A stretch of DNA of 64,000 bases from Dyella mobilis. GTDB taxonomy: Bacteria > Pseudomonadota > Gammaproteobacteria > Xanthomonadales > Rhodanobacteraceae. Position numbers and translations under genes: made by a program. The notes beneath the pieces are model-generated. The model ran no database searches. It worked only from the letters and a program-made list of their open reading frames with translations, and was not told the DNA's origin. Below are positions 13,446 to 23,462 of the stretch, one piece after another. Every line of letters starts with the position of its first letter. Within the stretch, counting starts at the first letter, position 1. The stretch is from the NCBI RefSeq assembly GCF_016904945.1, contig NZ_JADIKF010000040.1:558001-622000 (forward strand), written 5' to 3'.

Positions 13446-14471
13446 ATGTATGACTGGATTCGCCCGCTGCTGTTCAAGCTGGACGCAGAAACCGCGCATG
13501 GCCTGACGCTCTATGGGCTGGACGTGGCCCATCGCAGCAACTTCGCGCACCTCGTGGCCGCGCCGCCGCCGGATCACCCCACCGAAGCCTTCGGCCTGCA
13601 TTTTCCCAATCCGGTCGGGTTGGCCGCGGGCCTGGATAAGAATGCCGAGCATCTCGATGCGCTGGGCGCGCTGGGTTTCGGGTTCATCGAAGTAGGTACG
13701 GTGACGCCGCGCCCGCAGATCGGCAACGACCGCCCACGCCTGTTCCGCCTGCCGCAGCACCAGGCCATCATCAACCGCATGGGTTTCAACAACGCCGGCG
13801 TGGATGCACTGGTGCGCAACGTGCAGAGTGCCAGCTATCGCGGCGTACTCGGCATCAACATCGGCAAGAACAAAGACACGCCCAACGAGAAGGCGGTGGA
13901 CGATTACCTGTTCTGCCTGGAGCGCGTATACGAGCATGCCAGCTACATCACCGTCAATATTTCTTCGCCCAACACCAAGGGTCTGCGCGATCTGCAGGAA
14001 GAAGCCACGCTGCGCCGTTTCATCGAAACCTTGCGCGAAGCGCAGGAGCGGCTCGGTTCGCAGCACGGCGCACGCAAACCGATGCTGCTGAAGATCGCGC
14101 CGGATCTCAACGAAGCCGAGCTGGACAGCATCGCCGACGTGCTGCTGGCCACGCAGATCGACGGCGTCATCTGCACCAACACCACGATTGATCACTCTTC
14201 CGTTGCCGACGATCCGCTCGGCAACGAAACCGGCGGACTGTCCGGCAAGCCGCTACTCGCACATTCGACCGAAGTGGTGCGCGGCATGCGCCGACGCCTT
14301 GGCGACCGCATCGGCATCGTCGGCGTGGGCGGCATCGTCGAAGGACACCACGCCGTGGAAAAAATCGAAGCCGGCGCCGTATTGACCCAGATCTACTCGG
14401 GCCTGATCTATCGCGGACCGGCCCTGATTGCCGAATGCGTCAACGAAATTCGCCGCCGGGAAACCACGTGA
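13446..14471 (+). CDS. pyrD: Dihydroorotate dehydrogenase, quinone-dependent (class 2)
   Basis: 341 residues. Catalyses the fourth step of pyrimidine synthesis, passing electrons through FMN to quinone at the inner membrane. N-terminal amphipathic helices (MYDWIRPLLFKLDAETAH) are the class 2 membrane-docking region; LAAGLDKNA, GFNNAGVD, NISSPNTKGLRDLQ (catalytic serine), TNTT and VGVGGI phosphate site are present. Overlaps murB by one base (TGATG). Confidence 0.96.
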   Translation: MYDWIRPLLFKLDAETAHGLTLYGLDVAHRSNFAHLVAAPPPDHPTEAFGLHFPNPVGLAAGLDKNAEHLDALGALGFGFIEVGTVTPRPQIGNDRPRLFRLPQHQAIINRMGFNNAGVDALVRNVQSASYRGVLGINIGKNKDTPNEKAVDDYLFCLERVYEHASYITVNISSPNTKGLRDLQEEATLRRFIETLREAQERLGSQHGARKPMLLKIAPDLNEAELDSIADVLLATQIDGVICTNTTIDHSSVADDPLGNETGGLSGKPLLAHSTEVVRGMRRRLGDRIGIVGVGGIVEGHHAVEKIEAGAVLTQIYSGLIYRGPALIAECVNEIRRRETT

Positions 14472-15520
14472 TGGCCGTTGAACGCGTCGACATGGGCGGC
14501 TACACCCTGATCGAAAACGCACCGCTGGCGGCGCGTAACACCTTGCGCGTGGCGGCCCGCGCCAAGCTGCTGGCGGAAGTGCGCGATGCGAGCAAGCTGC
14601 CGGAACTGCTGGACTTCCCTGCCCTGCGCAGCGGCCGCCTGCTGGTGCTGGGCGAAGGCAGCAACATTCTCCTGACCGGCGATGTCGACGGCACCGTGCT
14701 GGCGATGGAAACGCGCGGCGTGCACGTGGAGCAGGACGGCGATGTGGCACGTATTGCCGTGGCCGCCGGCGAACGCTGGGACGACTTCGTGCGCTGGACG
14801 TTGGGGCAGGGTTTCGCCGGCCTGGAAAACCTGATCCTGATTCCCGGCACGGTCGGCGCCGCGCCGATCCAGAACATCGGCGCCTACGGCACGGAAGTGG
14901 CCGAATTCATCGAGAGCGTGGAAGCCTGGGACCGCGTCGAGCGACGCGTGGTGACCCTGGACCGCACCGCCTGCGCCTTCGCCTACCGCGATTCCCTGTT
15001 CAAGCACGAACCCGATCGGTTCATCGTCACCGCAGTGCGATTTGCCCTGCCCCGTCAGCATGCTCTGCGGCTGGACTACGCCGGCATTCGCGAACAGCTG
15101 TCGCGTATGGGCGTGGACAAGCCGGCACCGTTCCACGTCGCCGAAGCCGTGGTGCATCTGCGTACGCGCAAGTTGCCCGACCCCGCCGTCATCGGCAACG
15201 CCGGCAGCTTCTTCAAGAACCCGATCGTCGATGCTGCGCAAGGCGAAGCGCTCAAGCGCGAGCACGCCGAACTGGTGGCATGGCCGGGCAGCGATGCACG
15301 CTGGAAACTCTCCGCCGCATGGCTGATCGAAGCGGCCGGCTTCAAAGGCATGCGCGAAGGCGATGCGGGCATTTCCAACCGCCATGCCCTGGTGTTGGTC
15401 AATCACGGCAAGGCCACCGGACAGGAACTGTGGGCGTTCGCGCAGCACGTCATCGAAGGCGTGCAGGCACGTTTCGGGGTACGGTTGGAACCGGAACCCA
15501 TGGTGGTCGGGGCACACTGA
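14471..15520 (+). CDS. murB: UDP-N-acetylenolpyruvoylglucosamine reductase
   Basis: 349 residues from ATG 14471, which shares a base with the pyrD stop; the frame is open 36 nt further upstream inside pyrD but without need. It reduces UDP-GlcNAc-enolpyruvate to UDP-MurNAc with NADPH and FAD in the cytoplasm. Features: LGEGSNILL and LIPGTVGAAPIQNIGAYG FAD sites, AYRDSLFK (R), GNAGSFFKNP (catalytic S) and the AGISNRHALVLVNHG end with the C-terminal acid helix. This is the long, E. coli-like type I form. Confidence 0.95.
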   Translation: MAVERVDMGGYTLIENAPLAARNTLRVAARAKLLAEVRDASKLPELLDFPALRSGRLLVLGEGSNILLTGDVDGTVLAMETRGVHVEQDGDVARIAVAAGERWDDFVRWTLGQGFAGLENLILIPGTVGAAPIQNIGAYGTEVAEFIESVEAWDRVERRVVTLDRTACAFAYRDSLFKHEPDRFIVTAVRFALPRQHALRLDYAGIREQLSRMGVDKPAPFHVAEAVVHLRTRKLPDPAVIGNAGSFFKNPIVDAAQGEALKREHAELVAWPGSDARWKLSAAWLIEAAGFKGMREGDAGISNRHALVLVNHGKATGQELWAFAQHVIEGVQARFGVRLEPEPMVVGAH

Positions 15521-15637
15521 CAGACCTGTCGGCACGAAGCGAATTCCAGCTTCGCCCCGCGCCGTCACCTTTACGGAAATCAAAGCAAGGCTTTGCCAAG
15601 ATGCAAGCCTTGCCTTGGTCACGGAAGGGACGGCGTC

Positions 15638-17368
15638 ATGAGCATCCGCAACGTTGCCGATGTACTGGTTGAAACCCTGGCCCAGGCCGGCGTGAAACGC
15701 ATCCACGGCCTGGTCGGCGACAGCCTCAACGGCATCACCGAATCGCTGCGCCAGCGCAAAAGCATCCAATGGATCCACTACCGGCACGAAGAAGCCGCTG
15801 CCTTTGCGGCGGGTGCCGAGGCGCAACTTACCGGCGAGCTGGCCGTCTGTGCCGGCTCGTGCGGACCGGGCAATCTGCACCTGATCAACGGCCTGTATGA
15901 CGCACAGCGTTCGCGCACTCCGGTGTTGGCGATCGCGGCGCACATTCCGTCGGTGGAAATCGGCAGCGGCTATTTTCAGGAAACCCATCCGCAGAACCTG
16001 TTTCGCGAATGCAGCCACTATTGCGAACTGGTGAGCAGCGCCTCGCAGATTCATCGCGCGGTGGAGATCGCCATTCGTACGGCGGTCGGTCAGCGCGGCG
16101 TTTCCGTGCTGGTGATTCCCGGCGACGTCGCACTTTCCGAAGCCAGCGGTCCAGTCGCCACCGCGGCCAGCCTGCTGCCGGTGGCACCGGTGGTCACACC
16201 TTCCGATTCGCAGTTGGATCAGCTCGCCGCCCTGCTCGGCAGCGGCCGCAAGGTGACCCTGTTCTGCGGACGCGGTTGCGCAGGTGCGCACGACGAGGTG
16301 ATCAAGCTCGCCGAAACCTTGAAAGCACCCGTGGTGCATGCACTGGGCGGCAAGGAACACGTCGAATGGGACAACCCGTACGACGTGGGCATGACCGGCC
16401 TGATCGGCTTCAGCTCCGGCTACGAAGCCATGATGAACTGCGACACCCTGCTCCTGCTCGGCACCGACTTTCCCTATCGGCAGTTTTTCCCCGACGAGGC
16501 GAAAATCTGCCAGATCGATTTGCGTGCGGAAAACCTCGGGCGCCGTTGCCGTCTGGATCTCGGCCTGGTCGGCGACGTGCGCGCCACCGTTGCCGCCCTG
16601 CTGCCGCGGTTGAAGGCTGCGGGCGACGACACGCATCTGAAGAACAGCCTCGCCCATTACAAAAAAGCTCGCGAAGGCCTCAACGATCTCGCCGTCGGCA
16701 AAGCCGGCAGCAAGCCGATCCATCCGCAGTTCGTGGCCAAAGTGGTCAGCGACATCGCCAGCGAAGATGCCGTCTTCACCTGCGACGTCGGCACACCCAC
16801 GATCTGGGCGGCGCGCTATCTGCACGTCAACGGCAAGCGCCGCCTGCTGGGCTCCTTCGTGCACGGTTCGATGGCCAATGCCATGCCGCAGGCCATCGGC
16901 GCGCAAACCGCCTATCCGGCAAGGCAGGTGGTGAGCCTGTCCGGCGATGGGGGCTTTGCCATGTTGATGGGCGACCTGCTCACCCTGGTGCAACATCAGT
17001 TACCCGTAAAGATCGTCGTATTCAACAACGGCACGCTGGGTTTCGTGGAGCTGGAAATGAAGGCCGCGGGTTTCCTGCCAACCGGCGTGTCGCTGGACAA
17101 TCCCGACTTCTCGGCCGTGGCGCGTGCAGCCGGCATCTACGGCGTACGCGTGGAAGATCCGGGCGACCTGGAAAAGGCGTTGCGCGAAGCCTTCGCCCAC
17201 GACGGCCCCGCCCTGGTGGACGTGGTGACCAACCGGCAGGAATTGTCGATGCCGCCCAAGATCCAGCTCGAACAGATGAAGGGCTTCAGCCTGTGGGCAC
17301 TGCGCACCGTGATGAACGGACGCGGCGACGAGCTGATCGAGCTGGCGCGCAGCAATCTGCGGCGCTAA
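15638..17368 (+). CDS. poxB: Pyruvate dehydrogenase (quinone)/pyruvate oxidase-type ThDP enzyme
   Basis: 576 residues from ATG 15638 (GGAAGGGA upstream). YRHEEAAAFAAG has the thiamine-activating Glu, CAGSCGPGNLHLINGLYDA is the PYR-domain signature of PoxB, and GDGGFAMLMGDLLTL with VFNN is the ThDP-Mg site. Family members decarboxylate pyruvate to acetate and CO2, feeding electrons to ubiquinone through FAD. The C-terminus (about 560-576) is a membrane-peptide-like amphipathic helix. Convergent with murJ, 4-nt overlap of the ends. Confidence 0.88.
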   Translation: MSIRNVADVLVETLAQAGVKRIHGLVGDSLNGITESLRQRKSIQWIHYRHEEAAAFAAGAEAQLTGELAVCAGSCGPGNLHLINGLYDAQRSRTPVLAIAAHIPSVEIGSGYFQETHPQNLFRECSHYCELVSSASQIHRAVEIAIRTAVGQRGVSVLVIPGDVALSEASGPVATAASLLPVAPVVTPSDSQLDQLAALLGSGRKVTLFCGRGCAGAHDEVIKLAETLKAPVVHALGGKEHVEWDNPYDVGMTGLIGFSSGYEAMMNCDTLLLLGTDFPYRQFFPDEAKICQIDLRAENLGRRCRLDLGLVGDVRATVAALLPRLKAAGDDTHLKNSLAHYKKAREGLNDLAVGKAGSKPIHPQFVAKVVSDIASEDAVFTCDVGTPTIWAARYLHVNGKRRLLGSFVHGSMANAMPQAIGAQTAYPARQVVSLSGDGGFAMLMGDLLTLVQHQLPVKIVVFNNGTLGFVELEMKAAGFLPTGVSLDNPDFSAVARAAGIYGVRVEDPGDLEKALREAFAHDGPALVDVVTNRQELSMPPKIQLEQMKGFSLWALRTVMNGRGDELIELARSNLRR

Positions 17369-18954
17369 GCCTTTCCGCGCACGCCCAGGCGCCGCAATAT
17401 CTTCTCCAGCACTTCCACGCTGGTCTTGATGCGCAGCCCATACGTGATGCCGAAATACGCAACGCCGTAAGTAGCGAGCACAAATAGCGCCGTGACGATG
17501 GGGCCGTGCAACGGAAGGCCATACTCCACCGCGCACGCTGCCAGCGCGGACAGAGACGCCGATGCCCAAAGCTTCGCCATCATCGCCATCGGTACGCCGG
17601 TGGCACCGATGCGCTTGTTCAAGGTTCGCCGCAGCAGATGAAATTCGATCCAGCCTGCCACACCCGCCGATGCGGTCAATCCCACCGCCCCCCACTGCAG
17701 GGGAATGCCGAATACGCCCGGCAGCAACAAGGCACTGGCCAGCCCGAGCGCGGCGGTAAACGCCAGCCGCACGATCGCAAAACGCAGCGGCGTGCGCGTA
17801 TCGCGCATGGCGTAATACGTCGACGAGTAAAGACGACCGAAGGTCGTTGCCAGCAAGCCCACACCGGAGCCGGCCAGGATCGCCCACACGTAGTGCGAAT
17901 CCTTCGCCGTAAACGCACCGGACTGATACAGCGCCGCCACCACCACGTTTCCCAGCGCGAAAAACGCCATTGCCGAAGGCACGATGAAAAAAGCGATGCG
18001 CTCCAGCCCGTTGTTCAAACGCTGCGACAACTTGGCAGACACCTCGCCATCCATTTCATCGCCGGCCATGCGCGACAAGGTCGGCAGCTCCGAAGCGGAA
18101 ATCGCCATGCCGAACAGGCTGACCGGCAAGAGATTGATCGACGATGCCGTCGTCATGCCAGCGATTGCGCCGCTGCCCAGCAACGTGGAAATGGCCTGGT
18201 CGACGAACGCGCTGATCTGCACCACGCCGCGACCAACCGCCACGCCCAGGAAACTGCCTCCGACCTGCCGTACGTGCACGTTGCGCAGATCCATGCGCAA
18301 ACGCATGCCCGGCACCAGCTTCAACACCGGCCCCAACTGCACCAGGAACTGCAACAGGCACCCCAGCACGGTGCCCCACGCCAGATACACGATCAGCCGA
18401 TCGGCCTGCAGGTGGCGGAAAAACAGCATGGTCAGAATCATCGACAGATTCCAGACCACCGGTGCCGCGTAGGAAAGAAAGAACTTGTGATGGCTGTTGA
18501 GGATGCCCAGGCACCACGCCGACCACACCAGGATCCCGGTACCGGGAAACAGAATCCGTACGATGAGAATAGTCAGCTCGCGCTTTTCGCCGACGTAGCC
18601 CGGGGCGATCAGCCACAACAAGGACGGCGTGGCCCACACACCCAAGGCCACGATGACCGCGATGATCAAGGCCAGGGCCGCGGCAATCGCACCGGCAAGA
18701 CGGTCAGCTTCTTCCTGCTTGTGCTGCGCCAGCAGGCGCGCATAGACCGGAATGAAGGAGGCCGAAAGCACGCCTTCCCCGAACAGGTTTTGCAGGAAGT
18801 TGGGCACGCGCAGCGCGGCACTGAAAATATCCGCCGCGTCGGAAAGACCGAAATAGTGCGAAAACACCCGCTGCCGCACCAGGCCGAACAGGCGGCTGCA
18901 AAGAATGCCCGCCCCCACCAACAAGGCGTGTCCGCGGCCTGCCTCTTTCGTCAT
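17365..18954 (-). CDS. murJ: Lipid II flippase MurJ (MviN family)
   Basis: 529 residues from ATG 18954; a GTG two codons upstream is possible. About 14 membrane segments. The N-terminus SRLFGLVRQRVFSHYFGLSDAADIFSAALRVPNFLQNLFGEG is typical MurJ, with the conserved arginines of the central cavity (R in SRLFGL and LVRQR). It moves lipid II across the inner membrane for peptidoglycan synthesis. Not linked here to other cell wall genes except murB 2 kb away. Confidence 0.93.
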   Translation of the reverse strand: MTKEAGRGHALLVGAGILCSRLFGLVRQRVFSHYFGLSDAADIFSAALRVPNFLQNLFGEGVLSASFIPVYARLLAQHKQEEADRLAGAIAAALALIIAVIVALGVWATPSLLWLIAPGYVGEKRELTILIVRILFPGTGILVWSAWCLGILNSHHKFFLSYAAPVVWNLSMILTMLFFRHLQADRLIVYLAWGTVLGCLLQFLVQLGPVLKLVPGMRLRMDLRNVHVRQVGGSFLGVAVGRGVVQISAFVDQAISTLLGSGAIAGMTTASSINLLPVSLFGMAISASELPTLSRMAGDEMDGEVSAKLSQRLNNGLERIAFFIVPSAMAFFALGNVVVAALYQSGAFTAKDSHYVWAILAGSGVGLLATTFGRLYSSTYYAMRDTRTPLRFAIVRLAFTAALGLASALLLPGVFGIPLQWGAVGLTASAGVAGWIEFHLLRRTLNKRIGATGVPMAMMAKLWASASLSALAACAVEYGLPLHGPIVTALFVLATYGVAYFGITYGLRIKTSVEVLEKILRRLGVRGKA

Positions 18955-19007
18955 ACCCACCTGCTGCCGGATAAAGCGGCAAGGGTAGCATTTTGCCCTC
19001 GCATTGC

Positions 19008-19032
19008 CCCCTCTCCCCGTTGGGGAGAGGGG
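19008..19032. terminator. 11-bp hairpin CCCCTCTCCCC, terminator-like repeat
   Basis: Perfect 11-bp stem with loop GTT between the Bax1-type gene stop (19043) and the murJ start. It would end the upstream minus-strand transcript, but no U-tract follows on either strand. Same word family as the repeats at 11747-11866. Confidence 0.5.
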
Positions 19033-19042
19033 AAAACGAGGA

Positions 19043-19798
19043 TCAGCGGCGTGCCTTGGAAAGCAGCCGCAGCAATTCCATGTACAGCCACACCAGCGTC
19101 ACCATCAAGGCGAACGCCCCGTACCATTCCATGTACTTCGGGGCGCCCTGCTGGGCGGCCCGGTCGATCATGTCGAAGTCCAGTACCAGGTTCAGTGCCG
19201 CCAGACCGACCACCAGCAGGCTGAAGCCGATGCCGATCGCGCCAGTCTCGTGGATAAAGGGAAGCTGGATGGACGTAAAGGCACGCAAACCGATATCCAC
19301 CAGATACAACAGCGCAATGCCGCCGGTCGCGGCGACCACACCCATGCGGAATTTGTCGGTCACCTGGATCCAACCGGAACGGTAAGCCACCAGCATCACC
19401 GCCAATACGCCGACAGTCAGCATCACTGCCTGCATCACGATGCCCGGAAAGCGCAAATTCATCATGGCAGAGATGCCACCGAGCGCAAAGCCTTCGGCAA
19501 TGGCGTAGAGGGGCGCGGTAATACCCGCCCAGCGTCGCGCAAAGGTGGTCACCAGCGCCAACACGAAACCAGCCACCAGGCCACCCCACATAAAGGGACT
19601 GACCGCTGCCAGGGCAACACTCACGTCACCGCCTGCAGCCACGTCGGCAAAACGCTGCCACGTCCAGCCGCCGGTGATCACCGCCAGCACCAGCAGCAAC
19701 GCGGTGCGCGTGATGGTGCCGTTCAAGGTCATGCGCTCGCCCGTGACGGGCAGCCCCTGAAACGCCTTTTCGCGCAATACCGGATTTCCTGAAGGCAT
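19043..19798 (-). CDS. Bax inhibitor-1/YccA family membrane protein
   Basis: 251 residues with seven predicted membrane helices after an N-terminal cytosolic stretch of ~30 residues. The core order LYAIAEGFALGGISAMMN, then DLGLRAF-like and LNLVLDFDMIDRAAQQGAPKYMEWYGAFALMVTLVWLYMELLRLL at the end is typical of the YbhL/YetJ-like family, pH-sensitive calcium leak or stress proteins. AAAGGAG precedes ATG 19798. Substrate in bacteria is not settled. Confidence 0.88.
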   Translation of the reverse strand: MPSGNPVLREKAFQGLPVTGERMTLNGTITRTALLLVLAVITGGWTWQRFADVAAGGDVSVALAAVSPFMWGGLVAGFVLALVTTFARRWAGITAPLYAIAEGFALGGISAMMNLRFPGIVMQAVMLTVGVLAVMLVAYRSGWIQVTDKFRMGVVAATGGIALLYLVDIGLRAFTSIQLPFIHETGAIGIGFSLLVVGLAALNLVLDFDMIDRAAQQGAPKYMEWYGAFALMVTLVWLYMELLRLLSKARR

Positions 19799-19872
19799 GA
19801 ATGCTCCTTTATAGCTGTGTATTCAAACGAACCAAGGTGGGTGATGCTATCCGATGTGCCGATAGCCTGGCG

Positions 19873-20172
19873 TTAATGCGGGGGCATCTGCTCATCGACC
19901 ACGATGTAATGGCGCTCGCCACGCTGCGGGTCGAAATAGACCGCCGTCAGCTGCCCGCTGCCGGGGTCGATGAAACGCTCACCGGTATCTTTCCAGCTTG
20001 GGTCCGGTCCGGTACGCATCAGCGGCTTGTAGCGCCAGCGCTCGATCGCCAGCCCGACCACCAGCAGCAACCCGCCAACCAGCAACTGCGGCAGCAGCAC
20101 CACGAACAGGCCGGTCAGCAAGGCGATGCCCGCGCCAAGCAGCAACACACCGCCCAATACATACAAGAACAT
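19873..20172 (-). CDS. Small two-helix membrane protein, unknown
   Basis: 99 residues from ATG 20172, 20 nt after the YbjQ stop. Residues 2-41 are two consecutive hydrophobic segments, followed by a basic hinge (ERWRYKP) and a C-terminal soluble part with DTGERFIDPGSGQ and YFDPQRGERHYIVV, likely beta-stranded. It probably sits in the inner membrane with its tail in the cytoplasm. A GTG four codons upstream could be the start. Likely an operon with the YbjQ gene. Family not recognised. Confidence 0.7.
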   Translation of the reverse strand: MFLYVLGGVLLLGAGIALLTGLFVVLLPQLLVGGLLLVVGLAIERWRYKPLMRTGPDPSWKDTGERFIDPGSGQLTAVYFDPQRGERHYIVVDEQMPPH

Positions 20173-20192
20173 CGGCAGCACGGCGATGCGGC

Positions 20193-20516
20193 TCAGGTCG
20201 GCGGGTCCAGCACGACGGCGGTGCCATAAGCGACGATTTCGCTCATGGTCTGGCCGATTTCGGCGGAGTCGAAACGCATCATCAAGACGGCATTGGCACC
20301 CATCGCCTTGGCGTTGGACACCAGCCGGTCCAACGCATGGCGGCGTGCTTCCTCCAACATCTGCGTGTATTCGTGGATTTCGCCGCCAACCAGCGAACGA
20401 AGGCCGGCCATCACGTTGCCGCCGATACCGCGGCTGCGCACCACCACGCCAAATACCTGCCCCTTGACCTGGACCACCTGATGGCCCGGCACGTTTTCGG
20501 TCGTCACTACCAACAT
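20193..20516 (-). CDS. YbjQ/UPF0145 family protein
   Basis: 107 residues, full length for the YbjQ (DUF74) family. Ends of the family are visible: VTTENVPGHQVVQVKGQVFG, VVRSRGIGGNVMAGLRSLVGGEI, YTQMLEEAR, and the alpha-beta end MGANAVLMMRFDSAEI. The fold is a dodecin-like pentamer once called a heavy-metal binding domain; molecular function is not established. AGGAGG precedes ATG 20516. Confidence 0.93.
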   Translation of the reverse strand: MLVVTTENVPGHQVVQVKGQVFGVVVRSRGIGGNVMAGLRSLVGGEIHEYTQMLEEARRHALDRLVSNAKAMGANAVLMMRFDSAEIGQTMSEIVAYGTAVVLDPPT

Positions 20517-20675
20517 GGTTCGACTCCTCCTCGTGGGATCTCACGACATGCCGGCAAGATACCCCTGCCCAGGGTTTCTCGATAGTGGCCCCGCACGAGC
20601 TTCCGGCACGTAGGCGGTTGCCGGGCACTATGGCACCATCGAACGGTCTACCGTTGTCCACGCAAGGAATGAAAC

Positions 20676-23387
20676 ATGATGTCCAAACCCTTCAAGACAT
20701 TGGCATGGAGCGTGATGCTGGGCCTCGGCCTCGCCGCCGCCGGACTGCCGGCCCGCGCCGATGCGCCCGTCTCCTCGCAAGCCGTTGCCAATGACGGCAA
20801 GGTTTTGCACGCCACCCTGGACAACGGCCTGCGCGTGGTGATCGTGCGCGAAACGCTCTCGCCGATGGTCACCACCCAGATCACCTATCTGGCCGGCGGC
20901 TACCACACGCCGCAAGGCCTTCCAGGTACCGCGCACGCGCTCGAACACATGATGTTCCGCGACAGCCAGGGCATGACCGGCGCGCAGCTCAATGAGATGA
21001 CGGGCAAGATGGGCGCGGACAACAACGCGTTCACCACCAACGACGCCACCCAGTATTATTTCGTGGCGCCGTCGAACTACCTGGACATCCTGCTGCACAT
21101 CGAATCCTCGCGCATGGAAGGCGCATTGCTCACGCAGAAAGACTGGGACCGCGAGCGCGGCGCGATCGAGCAGGAAGTCTCGCGCGACATCTCCGATCCG
21201 GGTTACCTCGCCTTCCAGAAAGCCGAGCGCATCCTGTACGCAGGTACCGGCTACGAAGAAGATCCGCTCGGCACACGCCCGTCCTTCGACAAGACCACGG
21301 CCAAGGACCTGCAAAGTTTCTATGACGCCTGGTATGCGCCAAACAATGCGCTGCTGGTGATCGTCGGTGACGTGGACCCGCAAAGCACGCTGGCCAAAGT
21401 GCAGACACTGTTCGGCAAGATTCCGCAGCGCAAGTTGTCCGAGCCCGCCAAGCTCGCATTGCAGCCGGTGAAATCGGAAACGATCAGCGCCACCACGCCG
21501 CAAGGCACCGGCTCAGTGCAGTTCCTCTACCGCATGCCCGGCATGAAGGACAAGGACAACGCCGCCGCGCAGGTTCTACTGGATGTGCTCAACAACGCGC
21601 GCAGTTCGCTCAGTGCGCTGGCCGTGCAGGGCAAGGTGCTGAGCGCCGATGCGCAATTGCAGCCATTCAGCAACGGCGGCATCGGCGCGATCGAAGTCGG
21701 CTTTCCCAAAGGCGGCGATGCGAAACAGGCGAAAGCCGATCTGGAAGGCGTGATCGCCGATCTGTTGAAGAACGGTGTGCCGGCGGATCTGGTCGAAGCC
21801 TCCAAGCGCGCCGAGATCGCACAAGCCGAATTCAACAAGAACAGTGCCGTGACACTGGCCAGCGCCTGGTCGCAGGCGATCGCGTGGATGGGCCTGCAAT
21901 CGCCCGAAGAGGCCGAACAGCAGATCCGCAACGTCACCGTGGACGACGTCAACCGCATCGCGCGCGAATACCTGAAGCCGGACCAGCGCGTCACCGTGGT
22001 GCTCACCTCCGACAACAACGGCCAGCGTCCGCCGGACAGTGCCGGCTTCGGCGGCTCAGAAAACTTCGCAGGCAACGACAAGCTCGATGCGCCGCTGCCG
22101 GAATGGGCATCCGAAAAACTGAGCAAGCTGGAAATGCCGCGCTGGACCCTGGCTCCCGTGGAAATGAAACTGGACAACGGCATCCACCTGATCGTGCAGC
22201 CGGAAAGCATCAGTAAGACGGTGACGGTACTGGGGCACATCGACAACAACCCCAAATTGCACGAGCCCGCCGGGCAGGAAGGCGCTGCACGCTTGTTGTC
22301 CACCCTGTTCGATTACGGCTCCACCACACTGGATCGCGATGCTTTCCACAAGGCATTGGATGACATCTCCGCGTCGGAAAACGGCGGCACCGATTTCGGC
22401 GTGGCCGCCCTGAGCGATCATTTCGACAGCGCCATGCAACTGCTGGCCGACAACGAATTGCATCCGGCCCTTCCGCAGCAGGGTTTTGCCGTGCAACAGG
22501 AGACCCTCGCACGCACCCTGGCCGGCGAAATGCAGTCTCCGCAATACAAGATGATGAAGGGCCTGATGGAAGGCATGTTGCCCAAGGGCGATCCCGATCT
22601 GCGCCGTGCCACGCCCGAGACGGTCAACAAGCTGAGCCTGCAGAACCTCAAGGATTACTACGCCAAGACCTATCGTCCCGACCTCACCACCATCGTGGTG
22701 GTGGGCGATGTGACGCCCGAGCAGGCCAAAGCCACAGTGGAACGCTACTTCGGCTCGTGGAAAGCCTCGGGACCGAAACCGGATGTGATTTCCAAGCCGG
22801 TACCGGTGAACCCGCCCGGCTACGCCGTCATCGACAACCCGTACGCCTCGCAAGACCAGGTGCTGATGGGACAGATGCTCGAGCTCAACATGCACAATCC
22901 GGATCGCTACGCCCTGCAGCTCGGCAATGACGTACTCGGCGGCAACGGTTTCGCTTCACGCCTGATGGCCGATATCCGCGTCAAGCACGGCTACGCCTAC
23001 GGCGCAGGCTCGGGCATGCGTTTCGACCGGTCGCGCTCGATGTTCTTCGTGCAATACGGCAGCGACCCGGACAAGGTCGCACCGGTCGACGGCCTGGTGC
23101 GCCAGAACCTGCTGGACATGCAAACCACGCCGATCAAGGACGATGAACTGACCAACGCCCGCCAGTACGAAATCCGCTCCATTCCGGTAAGCGTCGCCAG
23201 CGTCAACAGCATCGGGCGTTCGTTGCTGAGCTGGGCCTGGCACGGCGAACCACTGAACCAGCCGATGGTCGCCGCCAAATACTTCATGGAACTCACGCCA
23301 GAACAGGTGCAGGCCGCCTTCAAGAAATATCTCAAGCCGCAAAACCTGACCCAGGTGGTGCAAGGCCCCACGCCTGCGAAACACTAA
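20676..23387 (+). CDS. M16 (pitrilysin) family zinc peptidase, exported
   Basis: 903 residues. Signal peptide 1-29 (LAWSVMLGLGLAAAGLPARA). First M16 half carries the inverted zinc motif HALEH (H87, E90, H91) with the downstream Glu in ERGAIEQEVSRD; the second half (from ~480) repeats the fold without HxxEH, giving the closed two-halves clamp. It should degrade peptides in the periplasm. Length and the single active half agree with the PqqL/ZnPr-type long form. A terminator follows at 23412. Confidence 0.92.
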   Translation: MMSKPFKTLAWSVMLGLGLAAAGLPARADAPVSSQAVANDGKVLHATLDNGLRVVIVRETLSPMVTTQITYLAGGYHTPQGLPGTAHALEHMMFRDSQGMTGAQLNEMTGKMGADNNAFTTNDATQYYFVAPSNYLDILLHIESSRMEGALLTQKDWDRERGAIEQEVSRDISDPGYLAFQKAERILYAGTGYEEDPLGTRPSFDKTTAKDLQSFYDAWYAPNNALLVIVGDVDPQSTLAKVQTLFGKIPQRKLSEPAKLALQPVKSETISATTPQGTGSVQFLYRMPGMKDKDNAAAQVLLDVLNNARSSLSALAVQGKVLSADAQLQPFSNGGIGAIEVGFPKGGDAKQAKADLEGVIADLLKNGVPADLVEASKRAEIAQAEFNKNSAVTLASAWSQAIAWMGLQSPEEAEQQIRNVTVDDVNRIAREYLKPDQRVTVVLTSDNNGQRPPDSAGFGGSENFAGNDKLDAPLPEWASEKLSKLEMPRWTLAPVEMKLDNGIHLIVQPESISKTVTVLGHIDNNPKLHEPAGQEGAARLLSTLFDYGSTTLDRDAFHKALDDISASENGGTDFGVAALSDHFDSAMQLLADNELHPALPQQGFAVQQETLARTLAGEMQSPQYKMMKGLMEGMLPKGDPDLRRATPETVNKLSLQNLKDYYAKTYRPDLTTIVVVGDVTPEQAKATVERYFGSWKASGPKPDVISKPVPVNPPGYAVIDNPYASQDQVLMGQMLELNMHNPDRYALQLGNDVLGGNGFASRLMADIRVKHGYAYGAGSGMRFDRSRSMFFVQYGSDPDKVAPVDGLVRQNLLDMQTTPIKDDELTNARQYEIRSIPVSVASVNSIGRSLLSWAWHGEPLNQPMVAAKYFMELTPEQVQAAFKKYLKPQNLTQVVQGPTPAKH

Positions 23388-23411
23388 GCTTCCCGCCTTC
23401 ATGAAAAAGCA

Positions 23412-23436
23412 AACGGCCCGCCTCAAGCGGGCCGTT
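23412..23436 (+). terminator. Rho-independent-like terminator after the M16 gene
   Basis: Perfect 10-bp stem AACGGCCCGC/GCGGGCCGTT with a 5-nt loop, 24 nt after the stop, followed by GTGCATT, a weak T tail. Confidence 0.75.
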
Positions 23437-23462
23437 GTGCATTGCCACCCCGAAGCCCGACC

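Noticed and set aside
14408..16996. Very long antisense open frame (862 codons) opposite murB and poxB
   Set aside because: Typical high-GC shadow of strong coding frames; no family features.
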